DNA of 64,000 nucleotides from Desmodesmus armatus (taxonomy: Eukaryota; Chlorophyta; Chlorophyceae; Sphaeropleales; Scenedesmaceae). The number at the start of each line of letters is the position of its first letter. Position 1 is the first letter of the stretch. Below are positions 10,765 to 23,182 of the stretch, one piece after another. The notes beneath the pieces were generated by a model, which searched no databases, was not told where the DNA came from, and saw only the letters and a list, made by a program, of their open reading frames with translations. Where the stretch lies: contig VIIQ02000008.1 in assembly GCA_007449985.2 (NCBI GenBank), positions 1 through 64,000 on the forward strand, written 5' to 3'. The translations under genes and the position numbers were made by a program.

Positions 10765-13700
10765 ATGTATAGGCAACTGTGGTGTGGACCACACCAAGGT
10801 TCTCAGGCCAGCAGATCCGTGGGGCAGCCTGCAGCTGTGCAACACTGTCAAAACCATATAGTTAAGCGTCCAGTGCCGTGCCAACGGCGCCAGGATGTCC
10901 AGCAACGCAGATCGCTTCTGCCAGCAGCAGCTCAGCAGGGCAGCAGCCAAGGTGCTGCTGCCGCAGAACCACAGCAGTCAGATGCTGCTGAAGGTGTGGC
11001 AGTATCCACGATGGATGCTCTCATGAGCGTCATGGATGACGGCACAGGCAGCCCAGATGATCAGGAGGCAGCACAGCCCGCTGTGCAGGTGGAGGGACAG
11101 GTCCCAGCAGCACTGATCGAAGGTGCAGCGGAACTCAGCGATGATGGGAGTGATTACATCCCAGAAGATTCAATCAGGTGTGTGCTGTATGCATGCAAGC
11201 TGTGAGCATACTAGGACCGGCGTACTGACAAAGCATGTGGTGTGGTCAGTGTGGGGGTGCCATGGCACCCTTCAGAAAGTGCGCCCGTTCCTCGTCATCA
11301 TGCCAGCGTGTTCAACAACTGTGCCGAAATAGACTGTTGAAGCAGCCATCGCTACGTGTCACTTTTTCTGGCGGGCAGCAGCAGCAGCAACACTTTGTGG
11401 CTGGCCTGTCGCAGTGGCCCCTCCCTGCCTGCCTGCCTGTCAGAGGCGTGCCAGCCCAACAGTCCGACAGCAGAATCATCATCTGCGTCACACTTTTAAC
11501 CATACAGCACGTGGCTGAATCCACATGCAAGGATAATTGACTGAAGGATGATATCTGGAGGATATCCCTCTGCAGGGTTCTCACTGGTAGATAGAACCCC
11601 AGATGCATGACACGTGCCATGCTGTTTGGATGTCGACTTCCCCAACCGTGCAAGCATCGAAGTACCCCTTTCCTCCACCAAGCAAGCAGCAGCACCTTCA
11701 GGGTCATTTTCACACTGAGTGCTGACCCCGCTCCCCCACCCATGTGCATGCAACTGTTTCCTGCAGCGCCCCATTGAGCCGCTATGGCTCAGTGGCCACA
11801 CCTGCTGCCCCAGAGCTGGATGCCCTGCTGTCAGCGGCTGAAACCTCCGGCGGCGTTGTCAGTCTGCAGCAGCTGCAGGCGCTGTTCAGCTTCAGGCTGG
11901 ATGACTTCCAAGCTGAGGCTGTGGAGGTGCTGCTGCAGGGGAAGAGTGTGGTGGTGTGTGCGCCAACAGGTGGGCAGGGAGGGGCCGGGGCTGCATCAGT
12001 TAAGTGGTGCAGTGCAGTGCAATAGAACAATGTAGAATGTTGCAGCAGGTACAACACAGCAGGTACAACACAGCTGGTTAGGCTGGTAACGCGTGGCCGC
12101 AATGTGGAACCCTAGTGGCAGCCCTTTGCAATCCTATATCTGTATAATTATTCCAGGCTCCAGATGCCTTCTTCATGCTTCAGCTTCATGACTATCAGCT
12201 ACACACAGAGGTTCTACACATGCCAATAAAATCACAAGATCCTAGTGTCGTTAGGCAGGGGGCCTCTGCAGCTGGGCAGTAGTGCTGGCAACCAGCTGCA
12301 CCAGGCATGGTGTGTGCATGCATTGTAGCTTTGCACCCTTCTTCCTGCCCACCCATACAGCAGGCAGCTTCACACTGTGGCTGGTCCCTTTCCAATTGCT
12401 CGATGTGCTCACTTTCCATTGCCTGCTCTTCCTGCTGATTTTCCTGTGTGCTGGCTGCTTCTCCTGATCCTTCCATCGCCTACTACTCACTGCTTCCAGG
12501 TGCCGGCAAGACTGCTATTGCAGAGGCAGCAGCAGCCGCCACGCTTGCCAGGGGCCAGCGTGTAATCTACACCACCCCCTGAAGGCGCTCAGCAACCAAA
12601 AGCTTTTGGAGACAGCGGCTCGCTTTGGTAGCAGCAGGTGTGGCCTGCAGACCGGCGACACCAGCCTCAACACTGACGCTGACATTGTGGTCATGACCAC
12701 TGAGATCCTGCGCAACATCATGTACAGGTAAGTAGTGGGCTATTTGAGAGGGAGTGAGGAGGCGAGGAGTAGCTGAGGGGTTGCTTCTGCAGTTGAGAAT
12801 GATGCAGGTGGGTGGGTTTTGCTCCTTGCTATGTTGGCGCTACTCTCGCGTCACCTGTCGGCGGGGTTGGTCAGTGTCTGGCCTACACACCCCATCCTGC
12901 AATGGGCTTTCAAAGCCCGCAACGTGACATGCAGCGCAAACAGCAGCCTGGCAAACATTAAATGTGCGTCAACATGAATGTCAACTCCTGGGTTTCAGCA
13001 GGAGGATTGTCTTTGCCGTCACCCTGCAGGACTGCTGAGGTTGTTGGTGTAGGCAAGTCTGGCAGCACTCGTGATGAGCGTCTGGGTGATGTGGGGCTGG
13101 TGGTGCTGGACGAGGTTCACTACCTGGGGGACCCGTGGAGGGGCAGCGTGTGGGAGGAGGCAATCATCAACTGCCCACGACACATACAGGTGGGTAGCGG
13201 TTGTGGACGTACCTTCATGTGCGGCATGGAAAGGCCTGTGCAGTGTAGCCCTCATGGAGCATGCCTGCGTATGGTTTGGATATCAAGGAAGGAGTCAAAA
13301 CTGTTTCACATACTGGTCGCAAGTGGGAGCGCTGCCAGGTGTGGCAATGCAGGGATGTTGTCCGTACCAGTACCATCGAAGCGGCTGCTTTGAGCTAATT
13401 GTGGTCTCGTAACAGCGTCCCCAGGCCGTTCTGTTTTTGCAGGGTTGTCCTGTGTGCTCTGCTCTGCTGAGCTGTGTGCTATGCTGTGCTGTGTGCTTGC
13501 AATCGCCTCTGCAGATCCTCGCGATGAGTGCCACTGTGCAAAACCCCGAGGCGCTGGGTGGCTGGATAGGAGCAGTACATGGCGCTTGTGAGACCGTCAA
13601 AACCCAGTTCAGGCCTGTACCGCTGCAGTGGGGTTTTGCACACAAGGCTCCCAGGCGGGGTGGCCTGCTGGAAGACCTCCTGTTGGAACCTGGCAGCAGC

Positions 13701-16700
13701 AGCAGCAGTACTTATGGTGCAGCGCCCCGGCAGCAGCAGAAGCAGCAGGGCGGTAGGGGCAAGAGTGGCAGCGGCAATGGCAGGGGTGGTGGTGGGGATG
13801 AGAATGGCAATGGCAGCGGAGGCAGTGCTGGTGGTGCTAGCAGCCTGGCTGCTGGGGGTTCAGGGGTTGGTCTGAGCCTGAACCCAGGGCTCAAGCTGGA
13901 CCTGTGGATACACCAGGAACTCAAGTGAGTGTGTGTTTTAGTGTGTTGCATGTTTTGTCATGTCGTCGTTGCAGGTGGATGGGATGACGGGGGCAGGGGG
14001 GGTGCTAATCGGTTTTGTGCAGCCGGGTGGTGGGGAGAGGGGTCGAGGAAGCTTCTGCCTCAGAGTTGAGATAGTGCGGCAGCATATGACCGGTGAGATG
14101 CAGCCCCCCTTTGCGTAAGGTTGGTTGGTCACTGGGACCCATGGCTGGAGTGTGTGCTGCTTGTCATTGACTGGGACAGCTAGCCATGTTGTCCTGCAGA
14201 ATGAGTCTGAGGTCCGACTTGCTTCTGACAGGGTCTCCCATGACCAGGGATGTTTGGCTGTGTTGTTTCCCTATGAGCCTCTAGCTCCCTTGTGGGTTGC
14301 TCAGCTGGTTTGCTGAGCCCATGACTCTAACTTCACCCAACTGCTGTGCTAATGCTTTTGTGACTTTGTTTCTTTGTGTGCAGGCACATGGCCGCACAGG
14401 AGGCCCAGGCCGCTCGTGACTTCAGTGCTTCCCTGCAGGGTCTCCCCCGCCAGGATGACATGTGGGGCTTTGCTCCTGAAGACGCAGGCAGCGTCGGCAG
14501 CATGCGCACCCCACAGCAGATATGGAGCAGCATGAGTGCGCGCGATAAGCGCGACCTCACACGCAAGGTCATGGCACGCCGCACACCCACACAGGCGCAG
14601 GTACGCACACTGAAACCGTTGCTTATAAATATCTTGTGGCCCGCTGGTTCGTCTGCTATACAAATACCAACTGTACAGCATTGTGCTGCGCAAAACACTT
14701 TACTTGCCATGCCTCATGACAACTGCGCTGCATGATCACCTCACAAGCCTATGAGTGAGGGAGGTGGAGGGTTCAACTAGGGTACAGCGGGTGCACAGGG
14801 GCAGCTGTCCTGGTACTTCTTTGTGCGTGTGTGTGGCTCAAGTGTTGACCGGCATGTCATGCCATGCGTCGCCAGATCTGAGGCAGACACACAGTCCTGT
14901 AGCTGTACCACTATCAGGCCCTTGGCAGTTGTTTGTTCCAACTTGGCGGCAAAATCATGATGAGTGGGTCGTATGCCCTGAAAAACTGGTATGTGCACTC
15001 ATCGTGACTCCTTGTCTTCCAGATCAAGGTTCCAAATGCTATTTTGTTTCTGAGAGTTCCAGGGGGGGCCATGTGCAATTGTGCCTGTGCCGCTCTCTAA
15101 GTTCCTGCTGTCATGCTGCAGGTCATCCGTGTGCTGCAGCAGCGCAGCATGCTTCCTGCCATCTGGTTCATCATGTCACGGCGTGACTGCGACCTGTCTG
15201 CCATCGCTGCTGCTGGTGACCTGGAGCTGGTCACACCTGATGAGGCAGCAGAGCTGAACGACGAGCTGCAGAGGCTGTTGTGAGTGCAGCGCTTGTTGAG
15301 GGGGAAGCGGGGGACGGGGGGGGGGGGGGAGTGTCTGGCTGCAGCCGCTGTCTTGAGTTTACTTTTTGTGTGAGGGGGGGGGGTAGGGGGCTAAGGGGTG
15401 TGTGGAGACACACTAAAGCACATCTACATCTGCAACAGCTAGCTGGGTCACACTGATGTTGTGGTTCAGTGACCATTGTGGCAAACACCCAGTGACCAGT
15501 CTAGCGTCAGCTTGCTTGCTTCACATAGCTTGGAGGCTGTGTGGAGCAGCTGTTGCCGTGTAATGTCATGGTGTGGGTTGGTGGGGGGCTTACACGCCCA
15601 GACGCCTTGACTGCCATAGCACATTGGGGTGGTCGACTGAGGTGCACTGGGCCAATGAAGCTTGGCTGGTGCCTCTAACCTTTACTGGCATGGCCCCACT
15701 TTGCCAGGCGCAAGTGTGGTCAGTTACTCAACATAGTTGGGCATCATACCTGCTGACCTTCACACATTCCGTAGATCTGGCCCTTGAGCTGTCCCGTCCT
15801 GGTGTTTCCTCGTGCCCTGCAGTGACGACAGTCCTGAGGGAGTGCGTGACAAGCTGGTTCCCGCCTTCCTGCGGGGCATCAGCAGCCACCACGCAGGCTG
15901 CCTGCCGGCCTGGAAGTCTCTGGTAGAGAGATGCTTCCAGAAGGGGCTGCTCAAGCTGGTGTTTGCAACAGGTAAAGAGTGCGGCTGGGGCTGGGGCTGG
16001 GGCTGGGGGGGGGGGCGGTGCATGGGGACGTGGACAATCCAGCAGGCGCTGTAGTCAGCCCAAGCAGTTGGTGTCGGGATTTTACTTGTCTGACGTTGAC
16101 AGCAACTGCCGCATGATGCAACCGCTGCCACCTGCAGGCACCTTGGCAGCCGGCATCAACATGCCAGCACGCACCACCGTCATCAGCAGCCTGGCGCGTC
16201 GCACTGACGAGGGCATTCAGCTGCTGCCACACAATGAGCTGCTGCAGATGGCCGGACGTGCGGGGCGCCGCGGCTACGACACGCAGGGACACTGCGTGGT
16301 GGTGCAGGGCCGGTGAGTGCCGGGAGCGAGCGCCATGGGCCTCTGTCTGTATGCGTCGTCCAACTGCGACATGGTAACGGCGCTTGAAAATCACACCTCC
16401 TTCCTGCAAGCAGCGTGGGTGTTTAATTTGCCCTGTTCATTTTGCTTGCTATCTTGGGCTCACTGACCATCTTGTAGGTGCTGGTCTGTCAGGAGGCTGT
16501 CTGTCTGAGACTCTGTTCGCTCACCGACACTGTCTTGATGCCCAACACACCAGCATGACACAGCCCGCCCCATGTCCTGCCTGTGCGCTGTGCGCTGTCC
16601 TCACGCTGTGCAGGTTTGAGGGTGCTGAGGCGGCTCACTCCATCATCTCTGCTGGCCCTGAACCCCTGAAGTCCCAGTTCACCACCAGCTACAGCCTGGT

Positions 16701-19700
16701 GCTCAATCTGCTCAGCGTGTACAGCCTGGACGAGGCACGAGAGTTCCTCAGGTGAGGCATGTGACTGAGGCTCACTGCCTGCATGTGCAATTTTGTGCTT
16801 GTGTGGTGCTGGTGGTGCTGACAATACGATTCAACTTGCTACCATCACTGAAATATCACTATCGAAGTTACTGACTCCCCTTTGTTGCAGACAGTTGAGC
16901 AGCTTCAAGGCGTACAGTAATGAGCTAGGCACAGTGCAGCTACTTGCTTAGTTGATACAATGCTGCTACTAGTAATAGCAGTATTGCACCAACTAGCAAC
17001 TAGCTGCAGTGCACCTCGCTCAATATTGTACGCTTAGAAGCTGCGGAACTGTCTGCAACACAGGGCGCAGGCAGGTAGGGTTGCATGCATGGCTGCTGGT
17101 GGTGACGCATCCATTACGTGAATGTGTGCTGCTTCGGTGCTGAGTATACCCCCTTCGGTGCTGCACCTTTTTGCTGCAGTAAAACCTTTGGCACGTATGA
17201 GATCCAGCAGCACAACCGCATGAAGCATGCAGAGGCTGAGCAGCTGCTGCAGGCGGCAGCAGCACTCACGGCGGCAGCTGCACCCAAGACTGATGACAAC
17301 AACGCACAGCAGGAGGCCCTGGTGAGCGAGGCGGAGGGGGGGGGTGTAAAGATTGTGGTTTACTTGATTTTCAGTGAAGCACAGTACGGTTTCTTGGATG
17401 TCTTGGATGGTGAGCGAGGCGAGGGGGGGGGGGGCGGTGTGGAGAGTGTTAGTTTTGAAGCACAGCTCCATATCTTTGTATGGTGCAGTACTGCAATTGG
17501 AGGCAGACGCTTGTGTGTGTTCAACGGTCTCAGCGTAGTTGGTGGTAATGAGGTTGAAAATACAGGGTGTGCGCTCGGGGGTCTCTCGTTTGACACAGGC
17601 AGGGGAGCAATTGTTGGAAGCTTCAGAAGCTTTGGAAGCTTTTGCCATGTGTTGCCATTTCACAGGTTTGCCGCCGCCCTAGAACTTCAAGGCCAACACG
17701 GTTGCGGCAGCCAAAAAAAATCAAATGCTGACTGTAATGCCCATGCCATCTTCTTCTCTTTTGCAGGCTGCGGTGAAGCGTGAGAAGGGTGGCCTCATGT
17801 CTCTCTACAAGAAAGCCCTCTCAGATCACACCCATCTAGCAGCCTCCCTCCTAGCCCTGCCGCCCGCCGCAGCAGCCCAGGCAGCAGCACAGCCAGACCC
17901 CCACAGCTATGTCGCAGAGCAGCAGGACCTGCAGCAGCAGGTGCCGCAGCTGCAGCTGCCACAGCTGGTCCTACTAAACCTCGTCAAAAACCCTGTGGAC
18001 AGCAAGCAGCAGCCGGAGTACCTGCCAGCCTTAGCAGTGCAGCAGATCGACAGCTTGCCGTTGAAGCCGTCCCCGGGCTCCTCCAGCTCGCAGGGGGATA
18101 GGCCACAGCCGCCGTTCCTGCTGTGCTTGGGGCTGACAACCAGCCGCTAGCGGTGTCAGTGCAGCATGTGGTGGGGGTGAACAGCCAGCCGGAGGTGCTG
18201 GAGGGGTTGTTGGCCGGCAATGCGGAGCAGCTGCAGCGGCTGGATACGCTGCTGGCTAAGAACTTGGGCAGCAAGCGCGTGTGGACTGTGCTGCGGAAGA
18301 TGTCTTCCTGTCAGGTGGGTTGCAATATGTGTGACTCACTGATTACGTAATGGTGTTTGACAGGAGAGGAAGGTGCAGGAGTTGAGGGCAGGCTCTGCGT
18401 GGGTGTTGATTGGCCACGAAGGCGACTGGAGAGCTGAGTGGGTAATTACGTGGCGGGACCACCTCCTCTTCAGGATGTGATCCCATCACGTACCTACCCA
18501 GTGAGCTCTCTAGTCAGCTTTGTGGCCATCAAAAACCTGCGCAGACCCTGCCCTCAGCAACCCATGAACACTCTTCTTGCTGGCTAGTGTCAAGGGCGAG
18601 ATCAAGGCCCCTGGAGTCTGTGCCATAGTGTACTTTGAAACGTGCTTGTATTTACAATTATCACCTTATGTGTATCTACGTTCACTCAACCTACAAATCT
18701 GCTGCAACCCTTCAGGTGACCCTCGGCAGCACGCTGACAGCACCGCTGGCCATGTCCCTTAACGTCCCTATCGAGCAGTTCAGTGTGTTTGGAGTCACGC
18801 CAGGCATGGCCACCAAGATCGACCAGCAGCAGGCAGCAGTCACAGCCGCCAAGAAGCAGCTGCGGGACCTCCAGCAGCAGGAGGCGGACGCAGCGGCGGC
18901 TGATGACGGCAGCAATGGCAGCAATGCCGTCGGCGGCAGCAGCAGTGGGGGCGAGAGCGATGGCAGCGTGGCTATGACTGAGGGTGTGTTGCGGACGCTG
19001 ATGCGGCTCAAGGGGCGTGACAGGCTGAATGCGGCGCGGCGGCTGGCCAAGCGGGCGAAGCAGTTGATGGCTGAGGCATTGGATGAGGACCAGGCCAACA
19101 CCTGGACCAGCTTCATGGTGCGTTGGTATGGAAAGTGCGAGGTCCAAGATGTCTGATGTCTGCTGTGTGGTTCCTCCTCTTGTAGTCGTGCACATACGCA
19201 CACGCAACAGCAATTGAAGCTCCTGTACCACCAGAGACAAGCCTGTCACACCAGCAGCGCAGCGGGAGCTTCTGGGATAAGGCCTGTGTGCAGGATCGGT
19301 TGTCGGATGCGTGCGCCTGATAAACACCTCCAAAGTCAGCCAGGATTTGCCCCCACCCACCTTGTCACCACACTAGTTCCATGCTACTCCCTGCCCTGTT
19401 TTCTGCCAACAAATGATGTGTGCCGCTGCTGCAGGATGTGCTGTCCATTCTCATAGAGCTGGATGCAATGGAGCAGGACAGCTTATCACATGGCCCCTGG
19501 TCACCACACTAGTTTCCCCTCACCTCCCTGCATTTCTTGCTGCATTTCTTGCTGCTCTCGCTGCAGGATGTGCATCCATTCTCATTGAGCTGGGTGCCAT
19601 GGAGCAGGACAGCCTATCACATGTTCCCCTTGTCACCACACTAGTTTCACGCAACTCACTGCATTTCTTACTGCTTTCGCTGCAGGATGTGCTGTCCATT

Positions 19701-21296
19701 CTCATTGAGCTGGGGGCAATGGAGCAGGACAGCCTGCGCATCCTTCCCCTTGGCCTTGTGGCCCGTGGCATCAACTGCAACAACGAGCTGTGGATGGCGG
19801 CAGCCATGACGCACCCGGACGTCATGAGCCTCACCCCGCCCCAGCTGGCGGCGTTTGTGGGTGCGCTGCAGTGCACAGACCTGCTCAAGCGCCCTATGAG
19901 CATATGGAGCAGCTTCCAGGTATGGCAGGCAGCTATATCCTGACGGCAGTAGATGCTGTCAGCGGTTTGAACCACGCATACGTGCGTGATTTGAATGCAG
20001 CTCCAAGCCTGATTCGTTGGTGGTGTTGTGTCCGTGCTGACTGCCTGGCTTGTACACTGTGCACTTCGGAAGTGTAAAGGGTGGGCTTCAGAAGTGTACA
20101 GGGTGGGCTTGCAGTCACTGCCGCAGGACGTTGTGAAAAGCTTGTACTGTTGCACCTGCAGCTGGCCGAGGCCTGTGCTGGTGTATCCGCTGCGCACTTG
20201 TGTTGTTTTGGCAAACTGTGCGGCTAGCTGATGGGGTCTCTCCCACCAAAAGCTACAAGATATATCCAATGTGTCGGCGTGTGCTGCAGGTGTCTGAGGC
20301 TGTTGTGCGCATGGTTGAGGAGCTGGAGCCTGTCCGCCAGGCCATCTTCGAGGCGCAGACGGCTTACGGGCAGACACGCTGGAACGAACACCTCGCAGTG
20401 GACCTACGACTGGCAGGTGTGTTGACTTTTACTGTCCCTCTTACTGTCACATGCTTCAGGTGAAGGCCCTGCCTCCCTGCCTGAATCTTTTGCAGGGAGC
20501 CAACGAGGCTCATGGAGTATCAATGTAGTGTAGACCTCAAGTCCAACAGCAAGATGATTACCGTGTGCTGTGTGTGCTGTGCCATGCCGTGTGTTGTGTC
20601 ATGCCAGGCCTTGTTGAGGCGTGGGCAGCAGGTGCCAGCTGGCAGGAGGTGATGGCTGACACAGACCTGGACGATGGAGACATGGCCAGGCTGCTGGCAC
20701 GCACAGCAGACATGCTCAAGCAGGTGCGCTGGGGCCTGTGGGGTGTTGTGTCTGTGGGAGGGGGTGCTGACCCTGGCGCCAGTTTTTCAGACGTCAGTAT
20801 GCCGCACAACCCACCAACAGGTGTGGCTGTCAGCTGTTTGCTGTGCGAGCCGCCCCTTGCTGTAATCTAGTGGAGGGCAAGGGACTGCTGCAATGAGAGC
20901 AGAAATGCCCTCAGCAGTGGTCACGCTGGCTGGCTGGTGTTCCCCTTTTCAAGCTCAGCGCTCCATGGCATGATATTTGCCGGTGAGGCGTCAGTGTCAG
21001 GGCTGTCTTTGCAGGCAGCACTTCACCTCACAATATGGATGCTGTCATTGCCAGCTTCATCCATGCCAGCAACACAGCTGCCTATGCCACGCACTCACTG
21101 GCCGCCGCCGCTGCCACTCTGAACCCTGCTGCTGCCACTGTGGACCCTGCTGCTGCCACTTGAACCCTGCTGCTGCCACTTGAACCCTGTGTTGCAGTTG
21201 ACCTTCCTCGAGGACCAGCTGCCCTACCTGATCCCGGCAGCACGTGAGGCTCTCAGGGGCATGGACCGTAAGCCCATCAGTGACCTGGTGGCGTGA
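10765..21296 (+). CDS. ISE2: ISE2-like Ski2-family DExH-box RNA helicase, probably chloroplast
   Basis: ATP-dependent RNA helicase; the land-plant counterpart (INCREASED SIZE EXCLUSION LIMIT 2) acts in chloroplast RNA processing and translation. Seventeen exons: 10765-11177, 11767-11969, 12500-12727, 13030-13189, 13515-13924, 14384-14600, 15122-15279, 15823-15971, 16138-16312, 16614-16751, 17180-17321, 17767-18314, 18716-19117, 19686-19919, 20290-20416, 20608-20723, 21198-21296. All phases close to about 1,306 residues only if two single bases are restored (near 12578 and 18131). The first 70 residues are Arg/Gln/Ser-rich, like a transit peptide. Motifs: [72 protein letters not shown]. The C-terminal DSHCT part ends [14 protein letters not shown]...KPISDLVA, as in ISE2. 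An insert of low-complexity Ser/Gly/Gln lies in exon 5. Confidence 0.9.
12043..12072. repeat. Short direct repeat, unit about 15 bp, two copies
   Basis: The unit AGCAGGTACAACAC occurs twice in tandem in helicase intron 2. Confidence 0.75.
12570..12585 (+). other. One-base frame break in helicase motif Ia
   Basis: Reads VIYTTP then a stop, but one extra C in the five-C run gives [12 protein letters not shown], the conserved motif Ia of Ski2-type helicases. The downstream phase then fits exon 4. Probably an assembly indel. Confidence 0.8.
15982..16017 (+). repeat. G-rich GGGGCT hexamer repeat in helicase intron 8
   Basis: Four copies of GGGGCT-like units followed by ten G lie directly after the donor at 15972. 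The strand that is transcribed into RNA is G-rich, so a G-quadruplex in the intron is possible. Confidence 0.8.
18120..18140 (+). other. One-base frame break in helicase exon 12
   Basis: The frame reading PPFLLCLG runs into a stop 20 bases later, while the frame reading [16 protein letters not shown] is open to the donor at 18315. One extra G in the GGGG run at about 18129-18132 joins them. This is the second apparent contraction in this gene. Confidence 0.78.
19363..19740 (+). repeat. Triplicated intron/exon junction in helicase gene
   Basis: Three copies of a 120-130 bp unit. Each has an acceptor-like GCAG (19431, 19563, 19682), then GATGTG..., sequence for an S-I-L-I-E-L-x-A-M-E-Q-D-S-L-type peptide, then TCACCACACTAGTT and a CTGCATTTCTTGCTGCT tract. 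Only the third copy continues into the conserved exon 14. The first two reach an in-frame stop and lack a donor, so they look like dead duplicates inside intron 13. Confidence 0.85.
20069..20113. repeat. Tandem repeat of 22 bp, two copies, in helicase intron 14
   Basis: GAAGTGTAAAGGGTGGGCTT and GAAGTGTACAGGGTGGGCTT lie next to each other. Confidence 0.8.
21121..21190. repeat. Tandem repeat of about 20 bp, 3.5 copies, before the last helicase exon
   Basis: Units of the form GAACCCTGCTGCTGCCACTT run up to the acceptor at 21196-21197 and form the 3' part of the last intron. Confidence 0.88.
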
Positions 21297-23182
21297 TTGG
21301 TGTGCAGTTTTGAAAGGTGCCAGCAGTCTGGCTGTCTCTGTGTCAGGCACGGCAATCAGCCTCCAGCCTGGAGGCAAGGCAGGGTAGCCTGTGGGGCTTG
21401 TAGCCTACAGTGCACGTACGTGCAACACACAGCGACATACAGCTGCTGTACCAGTGGTACTTGCTGCTCCCTTTTGGGTGTGTCCCACCTTTTGGGCATG
21501 CACGCTGTAGTACAGACCTCCAAGGGCTTATCAGTCTTGCAGTCTTTCGTATCGCTGCCAATCAGGCGGCGCATGGCATCCATGCCTCGTTGCTAAGTTG
21601 GCTCCTTGTTTTTTTGCTTTCACTGCTTGGTTGGCTGACAGCAAGCCTTCGGCGCTTGACCTGTCTTTCTGCCTGGACTGGTTTCTGGCTGACAGCAAGC
21701 CTTGGGAAATTGACTGCAGGCAAGGACTTGCGAGCTGGCAGTTTGTTGCCATCCTTGACATTGCATGGTAACACAGAAGGCAGTTACTGAAACTGTCCGG
21801 CAGCCCACTGCATGCAGCACCCACTTGCATCATCCCAGCAAACTTTGGTGTGCGGCACACCATGCACTGGTTCCCCACATGAAAGCAGGGCAAAAACAGC
21901 GGCAATCTTATGGGCGACTCTCTCACATCAGCTGGTTTGGTTCCTGCCACCAACAGCCTACGTCTTCATTGTCAGACTTTTCCAGGGCCGTCAAGCTTGG
22001 ATTTGCAGCACGCCGAGAAAGAGTTGTGCTGTGAGGCCACCACAAGCACACACAAACCAACAGCACAGGCAGGCGGCAAGGATGCTGTCACAGCAACTGC
22101 AGACGCCGGTGTGCACAGCCAAGGCACCGACTTGGACTTACAATCTAGCACCAGTGCAAGTAGCTGCCGCCCACAGGGCATGCCAGCTGGCACTATTGAA
22201 TGCTGTTGCTGTCACGTAGTACCAACTATCTGCATCTCTGGCTGTGCTGCATCAGCTGCTGCTGTTGAGACGTGCATCGTGTTGCCAACTTGCATGGCCA
22301 CCAAGACCAGACACGCAACATGCACTGCCTTCAACATGGAGTGAACCTTGGACCAAGCCAGTCTCCAGGCAGCAGGTGCAGCGCTTGTGCATGCAGCCAT
22401 CCATCAAAACCAAACGCAAAGGAATCAGCAACGAAAGCTGTACAGGAACAGCGACGTGCAAGCCTTCTCACAAGCCAAGAGACACCCTGGTAGCGCATAG
22501 TATTCAAGTGCAAACAAGGTACGCCCTTCACCCTGCGCCTCCCACTGGGCCCCGACCAGGTGTACAAACAGAGCCATAGCTGCTGCTGTACCAACGACAG
22601 GCGACGCCCACACAAGCAGGATTTCAAACAGAAGCACTAGCAGCCTGACCCTGCAACAACGAGTTGGGTAGGACACGCTCACTGGCACAGCACAGTTGGT
22701 CGGCATATGTACAGCAAATCAGGCCCCAACTTTCACGATGGCAAGACTGGTGATCATCAAAACCAGCCGCCTGGTGCATATGCCACAAAGACTCAAACAA
22801 AGTCCAAACAGCTTGAGTGATCTGCTACCTGTGGCAATCTGCAGCTGCATGTGTGGCTTGGCATGCTGGTTTGCAGCAAACTGCTACATGCCCACGGTAT
22901 GCACGCGCAAACCCATCCACAGTGTGAATCCGCAGATCACATTGCCTCATGCCGCCCACGCAGCCCCAGCAAACACAGCTCAAACTGCCATGTGCTGCAC
23001 GTCTTGAAGCCACAAAGCTCGCGTACTGTCAAACAGTCAGCTTGCTTTGTCCCCACCCCAACAGCCCCACCACAGCAGCCCACAATCATCATCCCGCCTG
23101 TTGCATGCTGGCCGCCTTGTCACGTGATGAACATCTGCTGCTAGCGCTCATGTCTCTTCAGCGCTCAACACGTGCAACAGGC
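21297..23182. other. Convergent intergenic region between helicase and coiled-coil genes
   Basis: No conserved coding exon was found. It should contain both 3' untranslated regions. A TTACA at about 22138 (TGTAA on the minus strand) could serve the minus-strand gene. A motif containing GGCTGACAGCAAGCCTT is repeated near 21634 and 21687. Confidence 0.4.

Noticed and set aside
16886..16930. Exon-like piece after an acceptor in helicase intron 10 (QLSSFKAYS)
   Set aside because: The conserved protein continues directly from EAREFL to [15 protein letters not shown] at 17180 with correct phase; this piece has no usable donor.
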